From: Bacteroidota bacterium
GTDB lineage: Bacteria > Bacteroidota > Ignavibacteria > Ignavibacteriales > Ignavibacteriaceae
Assembly: GCA_023433685.1 (NCBI GenBank)
Contig: JAEYUD010000201.1
Location: forward strand, 1-41,356
Direction: 5' to 3'
Length of the DNA stretch: 41,356 bases
Within the stretch, counting starts at the first letter, position 1; each line of letters opens with the position of its first letter. This document shows, one piece after another, positions 40,747 to 41,356 of this stretch. A model generated the notes under the pieces. That model did no database searches. It had not been told where the DNA came from and worked only from the letters and a program-made list of their open reading frames with translations. Position numbers and translations under genes: made by a program.

Positions 40747-41356
40747 ATGAACGGACAAAACACCCTGACGGTTAACGGACGGGAAATTGAAATAAACGGG
40801 GAGAAAAACCTCCTTGAAATGATAAGAAAAGCAAATATCGAGCTCCCGACATTCTGCTACCACTCGGAACTGAGCGTTTACGGAGCATGCCGCTTATGCC
40901 TCGTTGATGTTGACGGACAAGGGATCAACTCATCATGCTCGATGAAGCCTCAACCGGGTATGAGGGTGAAAACCCACACCAAAGAACTGAGGGACATTAG
41001 AAAGATAAACATCGAGCTGATCCTCGCCTCACACAAGCGGGAGTGCACCTCTTGCGTGAAAAGCGACTCATGCAAACTCCTCGAGATAGCCTCGAAACTC
41101 GGGGTAGAGGATGTCAGATTCAAACAGAGGCTCCGTGGCATGGGGATCGACAGATCATCCCCCGCGCTCATCCGCGACATGGACAAATGCATTCTCTGTG
41201 GCGACTGTGTAAGGGCCTGCGACGAGATCCAGGGGATCGGTGTTCTCGATTTCGCCCACCGGGGCAGCGATGCCATCGTGGCCCCATCTTTCGCGAAACA
41301 GCTCGGTGAGGTTGAGTGCGTCGACTGCGGGCAGTGCGCCCGGGTCTGTCCAACAG
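40747..41356 (+). CDS. hydA: Hydrogenase catalytic subunit HydA (NuoG-like N-terminal part), truncated by window end
   Basis: An open frame of 203 residues running off the window. It begins with a plant-type [2Fe-2S] domain (C at FCYHSEL, GACRLC, SSC), then the His-Cys3 [4Fe-4S] motif HKRECTSCVKSDSC, and CILCGDCVRAC / CVDCGQCARVC ferredoxin clusters. This is the N-terminal arrangement of both [FeFe]-hydrogenase HydA/HndD and NuoG/FdhA-type proteins. The H-cluster domain is outside the window, so HydA is inferred from rex-hydC-hydB order and the neighbouring sensory hydrogenase. It starts 1 base after the hydB stop. Confidence 0.82.
   Translation, partial: MNGQNTLTVNGREIEINGEKNLLEMIRKANIELPTFCYHSELSVYGACRLCLVDVDGQGINSSCSMKPQPGMRVKTHTKELRDIRKINIELILASHKRECTSCVKSDSCKLLEIASKLGVEDVRFKQRLRGMGIDRSSPALIRDMDKCILCGDCVRACDEIQGIGVLDFAHRGSDAIVAPSFAKQLGEVECVDCGQCARVCPT

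Overview
The window looks like a chromosomal segment from a fermentative or facultatively anaerobic member of the Ignavibacteriota/Bacteroidota (FCB) group. Evidence: two large exported proteases end in a type IX secretion sorting domain that starts with NYPNPFN/NFPNPFN. A PorV/PorQ-like outer-membrane protein, a DUF5916 barrel protein and an S46 dipeptidyl peptidase are present. Several genes are preceded by the Bacteroidota-type promoter element TAnnTTTG (here mostly TAAATTTG). This is a family-level inference, not a species assignment. I see no rRNA, tRNA, CRISPR array, phage genes or insertion sequence.

Layout. 1-5060: tail of an FAD oxidoreductase, an M14 carboxypeptidase and an S46 peptidase, all on +. 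5321-6865: an AAA-ATPase/PD-(D/E)XK protein. 7131-10641: ATP-grasp, YbdK-type carboxylate-amine ligase and a second ATP-grasp-like protein, a plausible amide-bond-forming pathway of unknown product. 10876-13901 (-): small membrane protein, dxr, rseP. 13971-18116 (-): secreted subtilisin and an AAA/DUF4143 ATPase with a doubled palindromic operator. 18276-20817: Nudix hydrolase, a GH13 protein whose nucleophile position is Ala, and a MarR regulator. 21060-22421: small hypothetical protein and convergent class I fbp. 22552-27113 (-): two ABC half-exporters around a D-2-hydroxyacid dehydrogenase; motifs predict an asymmetric heterodimer. 27360-31615 (-): DUF5916 protein, S23-like four-helix-bundle protein, PorV-like protein. 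31762-33689: an AlbA_2/HATPase regulator bracketed by arrays of an 11-bp ATGTGACNNNN unit. 33747-34448: SDR protein. 34571-41356: hydrogenase region, with a SpoIIE-type phosphatase and a sensory-type [FeFe]-hydrogenase/PAS protein on -, divergent from rex and genes matching hydC, hydB and the start of hydA of an electron-bifurcating [FeFe] hydrogenase on +.

The most unusual layer is non-coding. Many gaps hold tandem heptamers (TAAATGT, GTGAACT, AGTGTGG/AGTGTAG, AGTGGTT, CCTAATA, CTCTAAC), often starting at or within a few bases of a stop codon and sometimes containing it. They are mixed with a GC-rich palindrome, TCCGCCGCGGCGGA. One pair of inverted heptamer blocks encloses the S23-like gene, resembling the layout of 23S rRNA intervening sequences. 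The ATGTGACNNNN arrays at 31762-31880, 33429-33504 and 33593-33689 are a different class: 22 units at spacings that keep them on one DNA face.

The hydrogenase region reads as a unit: Rex is the likely NADH/NAD+ sensor, HydCBA the enzyme, and the sensory hydrogenase plus phosphatase a likely H2-responsive signalling pair. That functional linkage is inferred from gene order and motifs only.
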